Counted from the first letter of the stretch, positions 49,545 to 61,103 are shown. The stretch: DNA of 64,000 nt from Helianthus annuus (GCF_002127325.2 NC_035443.2:33469930-33533929); one strand, 5' to 3'. A program made the numbers and translations. The notes: generated by a model not told the origin, from the letters alone.

Positions 49545-50077
49545 AGATCATGCGAGAACCACCTCTTATTGCGAGAACCAGTGTGAACACACCAAAAATG
49601 CCTAAAAATAGCTAAAAATCACACAAATTTTTTTTTAAAAATTTTTTATATAAAAATCGCTACTTTTCGAAGCAAAAAAAAAATTAAAAATTTTTTTTTT
49701 GGTTACTAAAAGTAGCGATTTGAGCATAAAAATATTAAAAAAAAATTTTAGATTTATTTTTTTATTTTTTTAAGATTTTTTTTAGATTTTTTTAGGTTTT
49801 TTGGGGGTTTAGTTTTTAGCATTTTAGCTTGGGGGGAGGGGGTTTAGGTTTTTGGGGGGTGGGGGAGGGGGGTTTAGGTTTTTTTTTTTTTTTTTTTTGG
49901 GGGGGGGTGTTAGGTTTTTTTAGGTTTTAGTTTTTAGCATTTAGCTTGGGGGGGTAGGTTTTTTTTTGGGGGGGGGGGTGGGGGTTAGGTTTTTTTTAGG
50001 TTTTTTAGCTATTTTAGGTTTTGTTCATATTGGTTCTCGCGGTTCTCACAATAAGGGTGGTTCTCGCATGAACCCCT

Positions 50078-50080
<3 letters not shown>
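49541..50080. mobile_element. Small MULE derivative between (TA)n tracts
   Basis: Ends read ATCATGCGAGAACCACC..TTGCGAGAACCAGTGTGAAC and the complement, clearly the 3503-14741 MULE end type. The left border merges into a (GA)n tract and may lie between 49521 and 49541. The interior is noncoding: an inverted AAATCGCTACTTTT pair and a G-rich block. It lacks TGCACATGTGCA. Confidence 0.85.
49807..49985 (+). repeat. G-rich block with multiple G5-G10 runs
   Basis: Many closely spaced runs of five to ten G separated by TTTAGG or poly-T spacers, enough for several G-quadruplexes on the plus strand. It sits inside the small MULE derivative. Exact run lengths may be affected by sequencing error. Confidence 0.75.
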
Positions 50081-50140
<60 letters not shown>

Positions 50141-50389
50141 GATTTTGCCATTCAAAAAAAATATTTATAAGAGGTAAACAAAAACGTTAATCAATGTTTA
50201 TTGGTTCTATACTTTTATTTTCGTCTTCAACTCTCAACTCAAATACGGTATTCACTATGTTTATGTCTTATTTATAAGAACCATAACCGTAATCACTCCA
50301 TCCATCATATATCGAGTATATCCGTTAGTTTTTTAAAAGATATAATATTTTTATTATTTACTATACAAAATTACATTTATGCAACACGT

Positions 50390-50848
50390 ATAATACACCG
50401 GGTTTTTTAAAATATAACTTTTTTATTATCTGGTATATAAAATTGGATTTATTCAATAAGTATTATACACAGAGTTTATAAAGATATAACAAGATCTAAC
50501 TTTTTATTGATTGGTATATAAAATTACAGGTGCTCAACTCATACAATACATGAGGTTCTTAAAAATGTAACTTTTTTCATTATTTAATATATAAAATAAA
50601 TTTACTCAACCCGTACAATACACGGGGTTCTTAAAGATATAACTTTTTTATTAATTAATATATATAATTACATTTATTCAACCCATGTAATAAACGAGAT
50701 TTTTAAAGAATATATTATTATTTGGTATACAAAATTACATTAATTCAACCCGTGTAATAAACGAGGTTTTTAAAGATATATCTTTTTATTATTTGGTATA
50801 TAAAATTATATTTATTCAACCCGTGTATTACACGTGGTTCTAACCTAA
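50390..50848 (+). repeat. Seven diverged about 70-bp units with Helitron-like hairpins
   Basis: Each unit holds a CAACCCGTRTAATACACGGGGTT-like hairpin in more or less degraded form, followed by TTTTAAAGATATAAC and TTATTTGGTATATAAAATTA. The last unit is the actual Helitron 3' end with CTAA. The upstream units look like amplified copies of the terminus. Confidence 0.75.
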
Positions 50849-50936
50849 TTTATTATATATCCAATGGCATATGTTGGGTTTGTATTTGTTTGGGTTAAAC
50901 GACCAAAAAGTAAATCGAGAAGATCACTCTTCGAAC

Positions 50937-51270
50937 TAGAGGTGTACAACTACAAAACCCAGTTTGCGTCTAAACAGATTTGGCCTAAACAAGTTCAGGT
51001 TAAGAACCGGTTTTAGGGTTGAAAGCCCTACCCATCCAATTCGATTTGGATTGGTATTAAAACTGGTTTCAACATTGGAAACTGTTTTTTATCAGTTTTT
51101 AGGTGGGCTCAAACCGATTCTCAACACAAATTCCTAACATGTACCAAAGCGTCGGGTCAGGCTGGACCCAAGCCGGTTTGCGCAAAACTGGTTTTTTACC
51201 AGGTCGGGGCCTGGTCTGTTTTCGGGTCGCCGGGTCCAGACCAGGTTTTTTTTTTTTTTGCGCACCTCTA
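50937..51270. mobile_element. Possible hAT-like MITE
   Basis: Ends AGAGGTGTACAA and (complement) AGAGGTGCGCAA are typical of hAT-like miniature elements, and the interior has inverted CCGGTTTT-type pairs. No clean 8-bp target duplication was confirmed. Confidence 0.4.
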
Positions 51271-52529
51271 CTTTGAACAACATTTACTAGAAGAATATGA
51301 AATATAAACATTATCGGGATCTTTTAATTAAAGTGGTGTTATGGGTGTGGGTTTAGTAGATCATGGAAGAATATTGATTATTCGAACGATAGCAACGGGG
51401 CAAAGGTGTTATTTGGGACTTTGGGTGCTAATGTTCATTGTGGGTGTTATTTATTTATTAGTTTGTATAGTCGATCAATGTTCTTGTTAGGAATATTATT
51501 CATGGTCTCTATATATACGGGAAGGATCTACTAAAAAGTAGATTTTGCCTAACTAGTTTAAAAAAGATTGTGATGACGCCATGTAACACTTCATATAAGT
51601 AGGAAGTAAGGACATTTTGGTTCTTATAAATAGGAGTGTGAAAATGACATGTAGCACCCATTTTGTTTTCTAAAAAATACAACAAACAAATCTAGTACGA
51701 AAAATCTAGCACAAAAAATCTAGTAAAAAAATATAGCACAAAAATGCAGTACAAAAAAATATATCACAAAAAATCTAGTAAAAAATATAGCACGAAAAAA
51801 TTAAGCATAAAAAATATATATAATACTAAAAATCCAGCACAAAAAATCGAGAAAAAAAAATTTAAGCCAAAAAAAATTCAGCACAAAAATATAGTACAAA
51901 AATATAGCACAAAAAATATTATAACATAGAAATACAACACATTTTTGTGGGTTTTTAGTTGTCATATTTTATATATAAATATGGCACTCAAATTAAATAT
52001 AAAAAACACTCGATTTTATGGTGAAATTTTTATGAAAAATAATGTCGTATAAAAAAGTTATAAACGTTTAAAAAATGAGGGTGGAATATGCATCTGCCTT
52101 GCATGTGAAAAGAGAAAGTCAATAAATAGGATTTTCCCAAGATACCCTTACTCTCCTTTTTTTCCCTACATCTTCATATTAACCATTGATTTGAAAAATC
52201 AATGATTAACATTACTTCTCATCCTACTTAGGCGAAATAAACTTTCATTTGATCTTACCCATATATGTTTTGTACTAGATTTTTTTTTTGTGCTTAATTC
52301 TTTAGTGCTATATTTTTTTGTATTAGATTTTTTGTGCTAGATTTTTTTATACTGCATTTTTTGCACTATATTTTTTTTGTACTGGATTTTTTGTGCTAGA
52401 TTTTTTGTTCTGAATTTTTTTGTTGTATTTTTTTAAAAAACAAAAGAGGTGTCACATGTTATTTTTACACTCCTATTTCACTACTAGAAAAAACACCTTT
52501 CTTGACATGCATTGCGTGTCATAAAAGGG

Positions 52530-52765
52530 TATTTATGACACGCAAATGCGAGTAGTTGATTGAGGAGTCATAAAATTAACATGACATGCATTTGTGTGTC
52601 ATGTTTTAATGACACACATCTAATGACACACATTTAATGACACACATTTATGACACACATTTAATGACACGCTTTTATGACACACATTTTATGACACTCT
52701 TCAATGACACGCATTCATGACAAGCATTTATGACACATATCCATGACATTCATTTGCGTGTGTCA
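52530..52765. repeat. CACTA left subterminal repeats (TGACACRCATTTA)
   Basis: About a dozen copies of TGACACACATTTA and close variants in direct orientation, at the usual place for transposase-binding subterminal repeats of CACTA elements. Confidence 0.85.
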
Positions 52766-52987
52766 TGCTTTTAATTGTTTAAATTTTTTTTATATAGAAT
52801 TACTAATTTGCCCTGGATAGATATATATAATAATAAAAATGAAAAATCTATTTCATAAATCGAAAACCCATATATATACCAAAACAACTCATTACATAAT
52901 CTTTTGTCTAATATACTACAAATATTTTAACGTAAACAAAAAAGGAATTGTTTGTCGATACATTCGTCAACGCCTAAAATCCGGTTG

Positions 52988-53476
52988 TCACTTAAAAATA
53001 GAAGTAACCGCAGAAGTCAACCAATCTTCGCGAATGTCATCCGCATTTGAGTATTCCTCTACTCCTTCCACAACCTGAGACAACAACTAAATAAAATAAA
53101 GATTATAAATCAGATTATAAATCTTAATCTATGAATTCAAGCATTTGTTTGGACATATAAGTAGATATTTCTCTAACATGCAGGTAAAAATTTTCCTAAA
53201 CTTACATTGTCATTGTCAAGTATTTCAACTCCTTCATAAGCTATCTCCTTCATGAACTTCCTCACATAATAGCCACATTCAGTACTTCCCGGCTAACATG
53301 GACACTATACAATTAAAAATACCGAAAAGTATGAAACCGTTGCGATTTAAGTTTAAAGTAAAAGTAAAGGGTTCCTATATTAATTGTATCATTCCAACCA
53401 CAATTTAAATAAATAATTAAGTGCTCACCTTAGACTTGACCCAGTTGAGTTTAACCCTTATGGTGGCACCATTTCC
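52988..53476 (-). pseudogene. Ulp1 (C48) C-terminal remnant of the CACTA element
   Basis: Three exons join in phase on the minus strand: 53476-53429 (GNGATIRVKLNWVKSK), 53292-53206 (PGSTECGYYVRKFMKE onward) and 53074-52988, ending SIFK and stop. TECGYYV carries the catalytic Cys of the CACTA-type Ulp1 peptidases; the family pattern just before is QPGS-ECGYYVMRF. The His and Asp of the triad are not visible upstream. Further exon-like pieces on the same strand (about 53820-53885, 53965-54025, 54160-54243) may be upstream parts of the same gene. Independent of the MULE Ulp1 gene, with a different active-site style. Confidence 0.7.
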
Positions 53477-54868
53477 CTAAATATATCAAATATACATATA
53501 TATAAAAACATCATTCCAACTCTTTTTATCATATACATTATGATAATTTTATTACTTACATATCAATAATTTGCCTCGACTGCTGATTGTCATTGCTAAG
53601 CCTTAAGGAATCATGATAATAGCAAGTAGTTGTTTAAATGTTTAGTATTGCCAACATCCAATGACTTCTACAAAAACCAAAATTAAGTCAAAATATATAA
53701 ATTAAGATAATAGGCCTTTTTCTTTATAACCACTTATTTAAATGGAAAATCAAACCCGGGACTCTAGGGTAATAGGATGATGTCATTGTCCTTTCTTAAA
53801 TGACAAAATAGATCATTAACTCCCTTCCAACCTATTAATCATCGTCATTAATAACCTTTTCCATTTGAGCAACAATCTTAAACTGCCAAAAAAAAATAGA
53901 AAAGGAGTTTAATGCATAAGGCTACTTTATATATATAAATCAACGAATTCAAACTACACGCTTACCTCGAAAATTTTAGCTTTCAAAGCATGTAGTCCAC
54001 TAATCAACGGTATTTGAAAATCATTAGACTACTACATTTGAAAAACTCAAACAGAACATAAATAAAAAGTAAACATTTGTTAAATTAACCCATTGCAAAA
54101 GAACATAAAAATATATATTTCCAACACTAAGAATGAATTTAAATGGTGAGTTATATACCAGTTTCCAACTGAACCTTAATACTATTTTCCTTCACATATG
54201 TTCCAATTACAGCTAGTAGCCCAAATCTTTCAGACATCAGCCCTGTAATTTGACTTTAAATGTCATCATTAGCACAATGACTCATAGGTAAGTCGTATAT
54301 AATTCAAGAATTATTAAATAAGCCAATGACTTGATCTGTAAGTCACCAGAAGTCCATGGAAATACTTGAACAAATTCTGTCATAAAATTTAGTATATAAC
54401 AGAGTGCAACAAGGACACTAAATTGATGAAAAAGGATGAATCGAATGAAAACAAAAAAACATATGCAAATTGTATGCATGATAGTATGAGCGTAATCAGA
54501 TTATTAAGGTTCGTTTTAGTGGTAATATTTTAGTATATACCTCAAAGTTCATGGATATAATTACATGTATACATCTGCATATTATTAACCAGATCAATAT
54601 AAGATTTAAATTTCAAATATCAACATTTATGTATGAATTCTGAAGAGGCAACAATTCATTTGAGATTATGGTTTTGTCCAACAGTAGCATAGAAACATAC
54701 TAACTGGTATTAATGTACATAAATATCACATCAAGTAGCATAACCACGCTAGCTAGTCGCTAGTCACTAATCAACAATATCTATGGTTACTTTGTATTTA
54801 GTATGTTACAGGGGCTACAAATATTGGATTTAAAATATATCGAATTTCAACGACTCATAGCCACGTTA
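53477..54868. other. CACTA interior with minus-strand exon debris
   Basis: Short minus-strand pieces with splice-like borders (for example LISGLHALKAKIFE before a GTAAG near 53965, and MSERFGLLAVIGTYVKEN near 54160-54235) suggest remains of the CACTA gene. No continuous frame was found and no family motif is secure. Confidence 0.45.
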
Positions 54869-55203
54869 GACTATGGGGTGTGGGGCGTGGGTTGGGGCGG
54901 CGGTTTGGGTTCAACGCCAGCTGCTCCACCCCGGACAAGCGTTGGGCATGGCGTTGCCCCTTTGGCGTAGGAATTGAGCCTGGCGCGTGCGCGCGCGCGC
55001 GCGCGCGGGGGAGGGGGGGGCATGGCTGGTTTGATCTAGTCGTTGGAGGTAGCCGTTGCCAAAACAAAAAAAAAATCCACATGGCTGGCCACGCCAAGCT
55101 AAGCCACGTCACACCACACTCCTAGTTTTTAGTATTACCTTGTGGATCCCACCCTCGCCATATGTCGAGCAATGCCTCCAACCCAAACCCCTCCATACCT
55201 GTC
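54869..55203. mobile_element. PIF/Harbinger MITE inside the CACTA element
   Basis: Flanked by TTA on both sides (54866-54868, 55204-55206). Left end GACTATGGGGTGTGGGGCG and the complement of the right end GACAGGTATGGAGGGG resemble the Harbinger element at 34546-35553. It contains a (GC)n run at about 54979-55005. No supported coding sequence. Confidence 0.75.
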
Positions 55204-57185
55204 TTATATTGGGTTGTTTAAGTAGGTGTAGCCTTAAGGTTGGGTACATAGCACATCAAAGTAGCAGTTCTGTCATGGAGAAGTACAAATAAGAACAACA
55301 ATTTCAAATAAGATGATACTTAAAAAGGTAAGATAACCCATATAGAAGAGTAACAATTTCAAATCAAGGAACCTTACATCAAGAAAGTTTAATAACATTA
55401 AAAATCAGTTAATTATAGGGCAGCTACATTTAGACCAATAAAACGGCATTCGGATAATCATCAAAGTTCATGAATGATTTGGATATAGCATCACGGATTG
55501 AAAAAAGGAAAAAAGAAAAAGCAGAGAAACGTGTTATCGTACCTCGTGACTTTTGATGATCTAGGCGATGGCTAAAAACCCCTAAAACCGCAAAACTCCC
55601 CGAACCTGCAACAAACCAATTCTTGTTTTTCCAGAATCACCCAAAAATATGATAAGGATTGATAATATATTGGATTTCTAATTATTGATGTTTGCGATTT
55701 CCTCAAATAATCATCAATTTCTACAGATTGTATAGGTTCAGTTTTGAGGATATCGTGGGAAAAAGATCGATGGTTGTGAATACATGGATATCCAATTTTG
55801 AAATCTGAAAATAAGAGGGAAAATTTTAAAGAATTTGGGATTTGGGGGAGGGAAAGTAAAATAAAAATAATTGTATAAGTTTTTTTTTTTAAGTAAAATT
55901 GTTGTGTAATCAAAACATGCATTATCATTTCACACGAAAAAAGGTAATTACAAAGCAATGTTTAAAAAAACTATATATATATATATATATGAGAAGGTTT
56001 ATTAATTGAGAAGAAAAAAAGAACAAAGGGTATAATTGTAAAACATTAAATACTTTTTCATTTATCTCATTTATTATCATCTTTGACTAATTAATTAGTC
56101 ATAAATACTATCATCATTCACACTAATGTTTTTTTTACTACACACATCAAAAGTTACCCTACACCTTTCGGAATTTACCTTACACATGTTGAAATTTATC
56201 CTACACAACCCGTAATTTATCATATACGAACTGTAATTTATCCTACACTCTAAATTATTTTATTGTATTTTTAAAAAAAATATATATATTTTGAAGATAA
56301 GTTACAAATTTTAATGTAGATACCTATTGAAGATGAATACTACTAATTAATGATCTTTGTAGGTTTATCATATTACCCTTATAGTAACATTAAATAATTA
56401 TATTAAATGAAGTAAAATGAAGGATTTTTATTGGTTGAAATTTCTTGTTTTTTCTTCTTACAAAAAGTTTCTTCTCATTTGAACTCTCCACTATGTATAT
56501 ATATATATTTAAATAATAATAAGTAAAATTACTTATACATATATATAATAATGATGTATATGATTTTATATAAAATAATAGTTAAAATTAATATAGGTTA
56601 AATAATAAATAATAAATGAGTCGAGCTCGAACTGAGGTTGGGTTTGAAAAGCTGCCTATGAACCAAGCTCGAGCCTTGATAAGTTAAACGAGCTTGAGCT
56701 TCCTTGGGCTCGTGCTCGACTCAGCTCATTTACACCCCTACCTATATCTACACGTTGCAGGATTTGAATTAGGGATGAGCAAATGGTACCCATAGGTATC
56801 GACTGTATCGCGTCGGATCATTTTTGGTACCCAAGTTTTTTCCATTTATAGGGTCGTTACTTTCGATTCGGTATAATACCGTACCAAGCACTTTCAATAC
56901 ATGTACCGACACCCTTTGTTTACGATTTTCAGGACCTGTACTTTTAGTACCCGTATGGTTCAGTACCGAACTCATTCATGATTTGAACCTTACACATATT
57001 GGTTACAATAAAGCCACCATACCATCCGACCACTATGTCATTTAGTAAAACTTTTAGTAGATTTTTATATATATAACCAAGTATATTTTTACTTTTTAAT
57101 AGTTGCTTTTTAATTATACTACATACATATTAACATTTAATATTCTATAAATATTTTTTTGAAAACGGAAAATATTTATTATTTC
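55204..57185. other. CACTA interior without a supported gene
   Basis: AT-rich. The 128-codon minus ORF at 55572-55958 has no recognisable motif; a GTACG donor-like site just beyond it (about 55544) may mark the 5' exon of the decayed CACTA gene. Nothing else is supported. Confidence 0.45.
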
Positions 57186-57597
57186 AAGAGTAAACTGCCA
57201 TTTTGGTCCATGTGGTTTGGCCAGTTTTGTCATTTTAGTCCAAATCTTAAACTTATTATATCTGGGTCCCTGTGGTTTGCATTTTGTTGTCATTTTAGTA
57301 CAAAACTCAAAATCCCTCATTTTTACTGTTTGAACTCCCCTTTTTTGTCTTTATCTGCAGGGGAAGTTTGGTCATTTAATGTTCATTAAATCAATTTATT
57401 TATTAAATGACCAAACTACCCCTGCAGATAAAGACAAAAAAGGGGAGTTTAAACAGTAAAAAATGAGGGATTTTAAGTTTTGGACTAAAATGACAACAAA
57501 ATGCAAACCACAGGGACCCAGATGTAATAAGTTTGAGATTTTGACTAAAATGACAAAACTGACCAAACCACAAGAACCTGAATGGCAATTTACTCTT
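57186..57597. mobile_element. Palindromic MITE
   Basis: Two arms of about 190 bp in near-perfect inverted orientation around an AT-rich loop (about 57385-57407). Ends AAGAGTAAACTGCCATTTTGG and a near complement. A possible 5-bp duplication ATTTC lies on both sides (57181-57185, 57598-57602). This GTCCCTGTGGTTTG-type palindrome is a frequent plant MITE; ORFs inside are artefacts of the palindrome. Confidence 0.8.
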
Positions 57598-58559
57598 ATT
57601 TCGATTTCCCTCCTACCAAATTTCTTTTCCCTCCATCTCAAATACAACTTTTCTCCCAAGCAAAATTCAATTTCCCTCCCAAACATCTGCTAGACTGCTA
57701 CGTGTACCTTATTCAACTCCATGTATAGCACTACATAAATACATAACAGATACCCATTGTTTTTTTTTTTCGCAAAATAGATGAGGTTTACTTAATGACG
57801 ATGAATCTCCTTAACATTCTTGTCAGTATTATGAGGTTTGTTTGGTAAACAGCTGTTAAACCACATTTTGAACTATGAAATATCAAGTTTTACCTAAAAA
57901 TCAAGTTTCATCTATCACTTTTATATATCAGGTCGCTTTGGCATTTTACACAAAATGTTTTGTGAAATTAAGTAACACAACAATATGAACTGAAAGAATC
58001 TTTTTAGTTTCAAACGTTAAATAATTTATCTAGTTATCTGCTATTTTTATCCACTTACCATCGAGCCGACACTGTATTGACCAACTAATAATTTCAATTA
58101 TTTTGATTAAATTGCTACAAAAGATCATCTATTCTTAACACTTAATCATATTCAACTCATTTTAATTCAAACCTCTTGGACTCAACATTTTAAATTAATC
58201 GTTCCATTTAACTTTTAACAGTGTAGCCTATTTAATTAGAGTTGCATTTGATTTATAACATGCAACCTTTTTATTTAAAAGTTACAAATTATAATAATAA
58301 AGTTGCATGTTCAATATGCTTTTATAACTTTTTTAGAAAAAAAAAAAGTTGCATTAGATTTTTTTAACGCAACCTTCATGTTGAAAGAAGTTGCCTTAAA
58401 ATCAAATACAATCCATTTGAAAAATTGTGCTTTTAAAAAGTTGCATTAACTTATTTTCTAATAGTAATGGATGTAAAATATGTATCCATATTATTTTGGT
58501 TGTTATACTAAGTGATAATATCAAACCAGTATTGTAACGAATCGAATGAATACCTATTA

Positions 58560-58593
58560 AATGTCAGCCGCAACGCGCGAGAGATTTTACTAG
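58560..58593 (+). mobile_element. Helitron 3' terminus inside the CACTA element
   Basis: A CCGCAACGCGCGAG hairpin-like segment followed by ATTTTACTAG before T fits the common plant Helitron 3' end. The matching 5' TC end was not found. Confidence 0.5.
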
Positions 58594-58609
58594 TAAGTTT
58601 AACTTATAA

Positions 58610-58965
58610 AATATAATTTTTTATGGCGCTAAAAAGATGCCACAAAAAAGTCATAAATTTGTTGAATTTTATAAACTATGGCATTTTTTTCTTATCACAC
58701 GCTTTGTAATGTCATAAAATTGTTTTGTTTATTTTTTTATGACGCTTAAAAGATGACACACAAAAAAAGTGTCATAAATTTGTTAAATTTTGTAAACTAT
58801 GACGTTTTTTTTTCTTGACACACGCTTTGAATGTCATAAAATTGTCTTGTTTTTTTATGACCCTAAAAAGATGACACACAAAAAAGGGTGTCATAAATTT
58901 ATAAAATTTTGTAACCCATGACATTTTTTTCTTGACACTCACTCCTGAATGTCATAAAATGAGTG
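58610..58965. repeat. CACTA right subterminal repeats
   Basis: Three diverged units of about 120 bp, each with a stretch like AAAAGATGACACACAAAAAA, GTGTCATAAATTT and ATGTCATAAAATTG. They share the TGACACAC word with the left subterminal array in opposite arrangement. Confidence 0.8.
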
Positions 58966-59136
58966 TGTGTCATTGTTCGCGTGTCAAGATAGGTGTATTT
59001 TCTAGTAGTGTTTATAAGGACCAAAATGTTCTTCCTTCCTACTTATATGGAGTGTCACATGGTATCATCATAATAATTCTTAGGCTATTTAGGCAAAGTC
59101 TACTTTTTAGTGGATCCTTCCCCATATATATATATA

Positions 59137-60135
59137 GGACAAAGATCCGTTAGGAACCACCCTTTATTGCTAGAACCGCGAGAACCAGTGTGAACACAAA
59201 CAGTAATACCTAAAAAAATCTAAAAAACTCCCAAATTTTTTTTTATTTTTTTAATATTTTTTTTGTAAAATTCGCTATATTTAGTTTACAATAAAAAAAA
59301 ATTTCCGAATCACAGTTATCCATGCACATGTGCATTTGTATCTTTTCTTTGACAAATTCCGTAATTCATTACAAATATTAGACAATTGCACTTTCATTTA
59401 CACTACCACGTGTAATACACTACTTTTTACGTTAACAATATTAGAAATGCACATGTGTATCTATATGTATCAACATCAAATAAGGTGTTTCGGTACACTA
59501 ATTTCTCTTTCATCTATCATTCCATCCATAATACACAAACATGCACATGTGCATTTTTATCATTTCTTTGACAAATTCCGTAATTCATTAAAACTATTAG
59601 ATAGTTGCACTTTCATTTACACTACCATATGTAATACAATACTTTTTACATTACCAATATTAGAAATGCACATGTGCATCTATATGCATCAACATGAAAT
59701 AAGGTGTTTTGGTACATTACTTTGAATACACTTTCCCTTTCATCTATCATACCATCCATAATACACTACCATTACCTCCTACCATCCATAATACAATACC
59801 ATTACCTCCTACCATCCATAATACAATACCATTACCAATATTTTCACTTTATTACATGTATGTAAACACCATTTATACCATCCAATCAACATATTACATC
59901 ATAAATTGACAACTATAACCAAACCATCAACCACTAGATATAACTAACCAAAAAACACGTTATATCATGGTTATATCTAATGATGCACATGTGCATTTTG
60001 AATATTGGTAATGTAAAAAGTAGTGTATTATGAATGGTATTGTAAATTAAAGTGCAATTGTCTATTCCTGATAACGTATTACCGAATTTGTCGAAGTAAT
60101 GTGCACATGTGCATGGATAACTGCTAACCAAAAAA

Positions 60136-60173
<38 letters not shown>

Positions 60174-60325
60174 GTGACGAAATATAGAGAATTTTTTAGG
60201 AAAAATATTAAAAAAAAATAAAAATTTTTTGAATGCTTTTTTGATTTTTTTTTAGATTTTATTTTGTGTTCACATTGGGTCTCGCGATTCTCGCAATAAG
60301 GGTGGTTCTTGCATGAACCTTACCC
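59137..60325. mobile_element. Non-autonomous derivative of the MULE, inverted
   Basis: The left end GGACAAAGATCCGTTAGGAA matches the MULE right end, and the right end (complement GGGTAAGGTTCATGCAAG) matches the MULE left end, so it is a reversed internal-deletion type derivative of 1.19 kb between TA tracts. It has exact TGCACATGTGCA copies at 59323, 59542, 59667, 59984 and 60102. A 131-codon ORF at 59330-59725 is a tandem-repeat artefact. Confidence 0.9.
59330..60115. repeat. Repeat units within the MULE derivative
   Basis: Two direct units of about 218 bp (59323-59540, 59542-59725) and an inverted third unit (59984-60113), each flanked by TGCACATGTGCA copies. A 28-bp unit (CCTACCATCCATAATACAAT plus 8 bp) is tandemly repeated at 59757-59838. 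Confidence 0.8.
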
Positions 60326-60339
60326 TATATATATATATG

Positions 60340-60375
<36 letters not shown>

Positions 60376-60766
60376 GGGGGCTGCTAGAATGAGAACCACC
60401 CCGAGTTGTAAGAACCGCGAGAACCACACCATCCGGGTCGCCGTTTACCACGATTTTTTTTTACAACTAGATGTGTAAATTATAAACACATCCGTAAAAA
60501 AAAATTTAAACGCCTCCCCTCCCCCCCCCCCCCCGAGGGGGTAGTTTTTTACACCACAAGTTTGGTGTTTTTATTTTTTTTCACCAAACTTGAGGTGTAA
60601 AAAACTACCCCCTCGGGGGGGGGGGGGGCGTTTAAATTTTTTTTTTACGGATGTGTTTATAATTTACACATCTAGTTGTAAAAAAAAATCATGGTAAACG
60701 GCGACCCGGATGGTGTGGTTCTCGCGGTTCTTACAACTCGGGGTGGTTCTCATTCTAGCGGCTCCC
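60376..60766. mobile_element. Near-perfect palindromic TA-flanked element
   Basis: 391 bp, each arm about 185 bp, with complementary C-run and G-run (about 60520-60537 and 60614-60628). Ends contain AATGAGAACCACCCC, AAGAACCGCGAGAACCA, echoing the GCGAGAACC repeats of the MULE ends. Flanked by (TA)n on both sides. No coding. Confidence 0.88.
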
Positions 60767-60804
60767 TATATATATATATATATGTGTATATATATATATA
60801 TATA

Positions 60805-61103
60805 TTGTAAGTATAACGTACAATTAGGGCTTATCGTACGCTCGTACGATATTGTGAAATCACATGTTATAAAAAAGCATGTTGGAAAGCGCATGTTTGT
60901 ATTTTTGATGAAATTGCATGTTTTTTTTTGTAGCAATTTCGCATGTTGGTAAATATGATGAAATCGCATGTTGGTATATAAAGCAATTTCGCATGTTGGT
61001 TTTTCAGCACAAATCGCTTTTTCAAAAGTGAATTCGCACTAGATCGGACGGCTGAGATGATCGCGCACATATTGTACGATAAGAGCCATTGTACGTTAAC
61101 CTA

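Larger units (their letters stand above)
48973..50848 (+). mobile_element. Helitron abutting the upstream Helitron
   Basis: It starts TCCTATATAATAAAAGAAATC right after the CTAA of the preceding element and ends with hairpin CCCGTGTATTACACGTGG, then CTAA before T (50845-50849). No Rep/helicase. It contains a small MULE derivative (about 49541-50080) between TA tracts, and a 3' hairpin array. Confidence 0.6.
52479..59010. mobile_element. CACTA (En/Spm-type) transposon, degenerate
   Basis: Terminal inverted repeats CACTACTAGAAAAAACACCT and the complement AGGTGTATTTTCTAGTAGTG, with 3-bp TTT target duplications (52476-52478, 59011-59013). Subterminal repeats are present at both ends. The interior keeps minus-strand exon remnants (about 52988-54245) with a C48 peptidase tail; no intact transposase was seen. 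A Harbinger MITE, a palindromic MITE and a Helitron 3' end have landed inside. Stretches rich in GAGCTCGAGC (56620-56740) and GGTACC-type words (56770-56975) are common plant repeat debris. Confidence 0.9.
51519..59123. mobile_element. Foldback element interrupted by a CACTA element
   Basis: Ends GGGAAGGATCTACTAAAAAG (left) and the complement of a near-identical sequence (right, about 59100-59123) define long inverted arms: 51519-51945 pairs with 52268-52478 plus 59011-59123. The CACTA insertion 52479-59010 splits the right arm. Inner arms are arrays of AAAAATCTAGCACAAAA-type words (51670-51940) and complements (52270-52440). No ORF. Both outer borders touch TA-rich tracts. Confidence 0.75.

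Noticed and set aside
55572..55958. 128-codon minus ORF in the CACTA element
   Set aside because: No family motif and AT-rich composition; at best it overlaps a decayed 5' exon.
57396..57686. Overlapping ORFs on both strands near 57.1-57.7 kb
   Set aside because: They are produced by the palindromic MITE 57186-57597; mirror translations show the artefact.
59330..59725. 131-codon ORF in the MULE derivative
   Set aside because: It is two copies of a noncoding repeat including the palindrome (HMHM-like residues come from ATGCACATG); no start context or homology.
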